Shown one piece after another: positions 7,301 through 7,542 of a DNA stretch of 7,542 bases. The stretch lies in NCBI GenBank assembly GCA_023251215.1, contig JAHEZF010000072.1, forward strand, positions 1-7,542, written 5' to 3'. The notes under the pieces were generated by a model. It saw only the letters and a list, made by a program, of their open reading frames with translations. It was not told the DNA's origin and ran no database searches. Every line of letters starts with the position of its first letter. Position 1 is the stretch's first letter. The position numbers and the translations under genes are program-made. This stretch comes from Sphingobacteriales bacterium (GTDB lineage: Bacteria; Bacteroidota; Bacteroidia; Chitinophagales; Chitinophagaceae).

Positions 7301-7542
7301 TTATTTTGACCTGGTTGCAAATACTCTTAAGCTATCGTTATTGGAGCTTACCAATATGGCCCAACCATTTTTCATTTTTACAGGCTGTATATCTTTTACA
7401 TTGTAAGGAGCAAAAAAGCCGATTTCCAACGGTTTACAGCTTTTGAATTCGAGACCGTCCAATCCTTTCAGAAACAGACCGGGTGAAGCATCGGCAGGAG
7501 TGGTTTCTACTTCCACATCGAATTTGTTACCGGCAATCAGAA
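7301..7542 (-). CDS. C-terminal end of an FG-GAP/VCBS-repeat protein (5' part outside window)
   Basis: The minus-strand frame is open from the window edge to the TAA at 7303-7301, giving 80 residues. A GTG at 7516 could be read as a start, but the frame upstream already encodes LIAGNKFD, which completes the repeat motif, so this is the tail of a longer gene. The visible sequence, AGNKFDVEVETTPADAS then GLFLKG, GFFAPYNVKDIQPVK and WAILVSSNNDSLRVF, resembles the last repeat of Bacteroidota FG-GAP/VCBS-like (beta-propeller, UnbV/ASPIC-associated) proteins, which typically end in ILVANNNDSLQVF-like wording. Such proteins are usually exported. No function can be given from this part alone. It precedes the DUF255 lipoprotein gene by 19 bases on the same strand. 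Confidence 0.75.
   Translation of the reverse strand, partial: LIAGNKFDVEVETTPADASPGLFLKGLDGLEFKSCKPLEIGFFAPYNVKDIQPVKMKNGWAILVSSNNDSLRVFATRSK

Noticed and set aside
7514..7516. GTG at 7516 as a true start of a small 71-residue protein
   Set aside because: The frame continues upstream to the window edge with residues (LIAGNKFD) that belong to the same repeat motif, so it is an internal codon.

Overview
The window reads as a piece of a Bacteroidota chromosome, most likely Chitinophagaceae or a close relative. This rests on the protein types and wording of the motifs, the AT-rich spacers, the lack of Shine-Dalgarno sequences before the starts, and a Bacteroides-type xylose isomerase. No rRNA or marker gene is present, so the placement is an inference. 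Every gene I can support lies on the minus strand, so transcription runs from high to low coordinates.

Layout in transcription order: (1) 7542-7301, the C-terminal end of an FG-GAP/VCBS-repeat protein whose start is outside the window; (2) 7281-5179, a lipoprotein of the DUF255/YyaL (SSP411-like) family with an N-terminal thioredoxin-like CxxC domain; (3) a 117-base spacer; (4) 5061-3544, xylulokinase; (5) 3518-2190, xylose isomerase, closed by an intrinsic terminator that overlaps its stop codon; (6) a 303-base spacer holding a 158-base palindromic, MITE-like element with terminal inverted repeats and a near-perfect 14-base flanking direct repeat; (7) 1886-261, a sodium/sugar symporter with animal-SGLT-like motifs; (8) 252-1, the secreted N-terminus of a glycoside hydrolase family 3 enzyme that runs off the window.

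Together, items 4-8 form a compact pentose-use locus. A periplasmic GH3 glycosidase would release xylose (or glucose) from oligosaccharides, the symporter would bring the sugar in with sodium, XylA would convert xylose to xylulose, and the kinase would make xylulose 5-phosphate for the pentose phosphate pathway. The terminator after xylA implies two transcription units or a controlled read-through: xylB-xylA, then symporter-GH3. The FG-GAP and DUF255 genes form a separate pair with no visible link to xylose.

I do not see an undescribed enzyme system here. The least explained structure is the hairpin element at 1918-2075, which sits 31 bases before the symporter start codon. Its arms are built from degenerate 9-base units and fold back on each other along most of its length.
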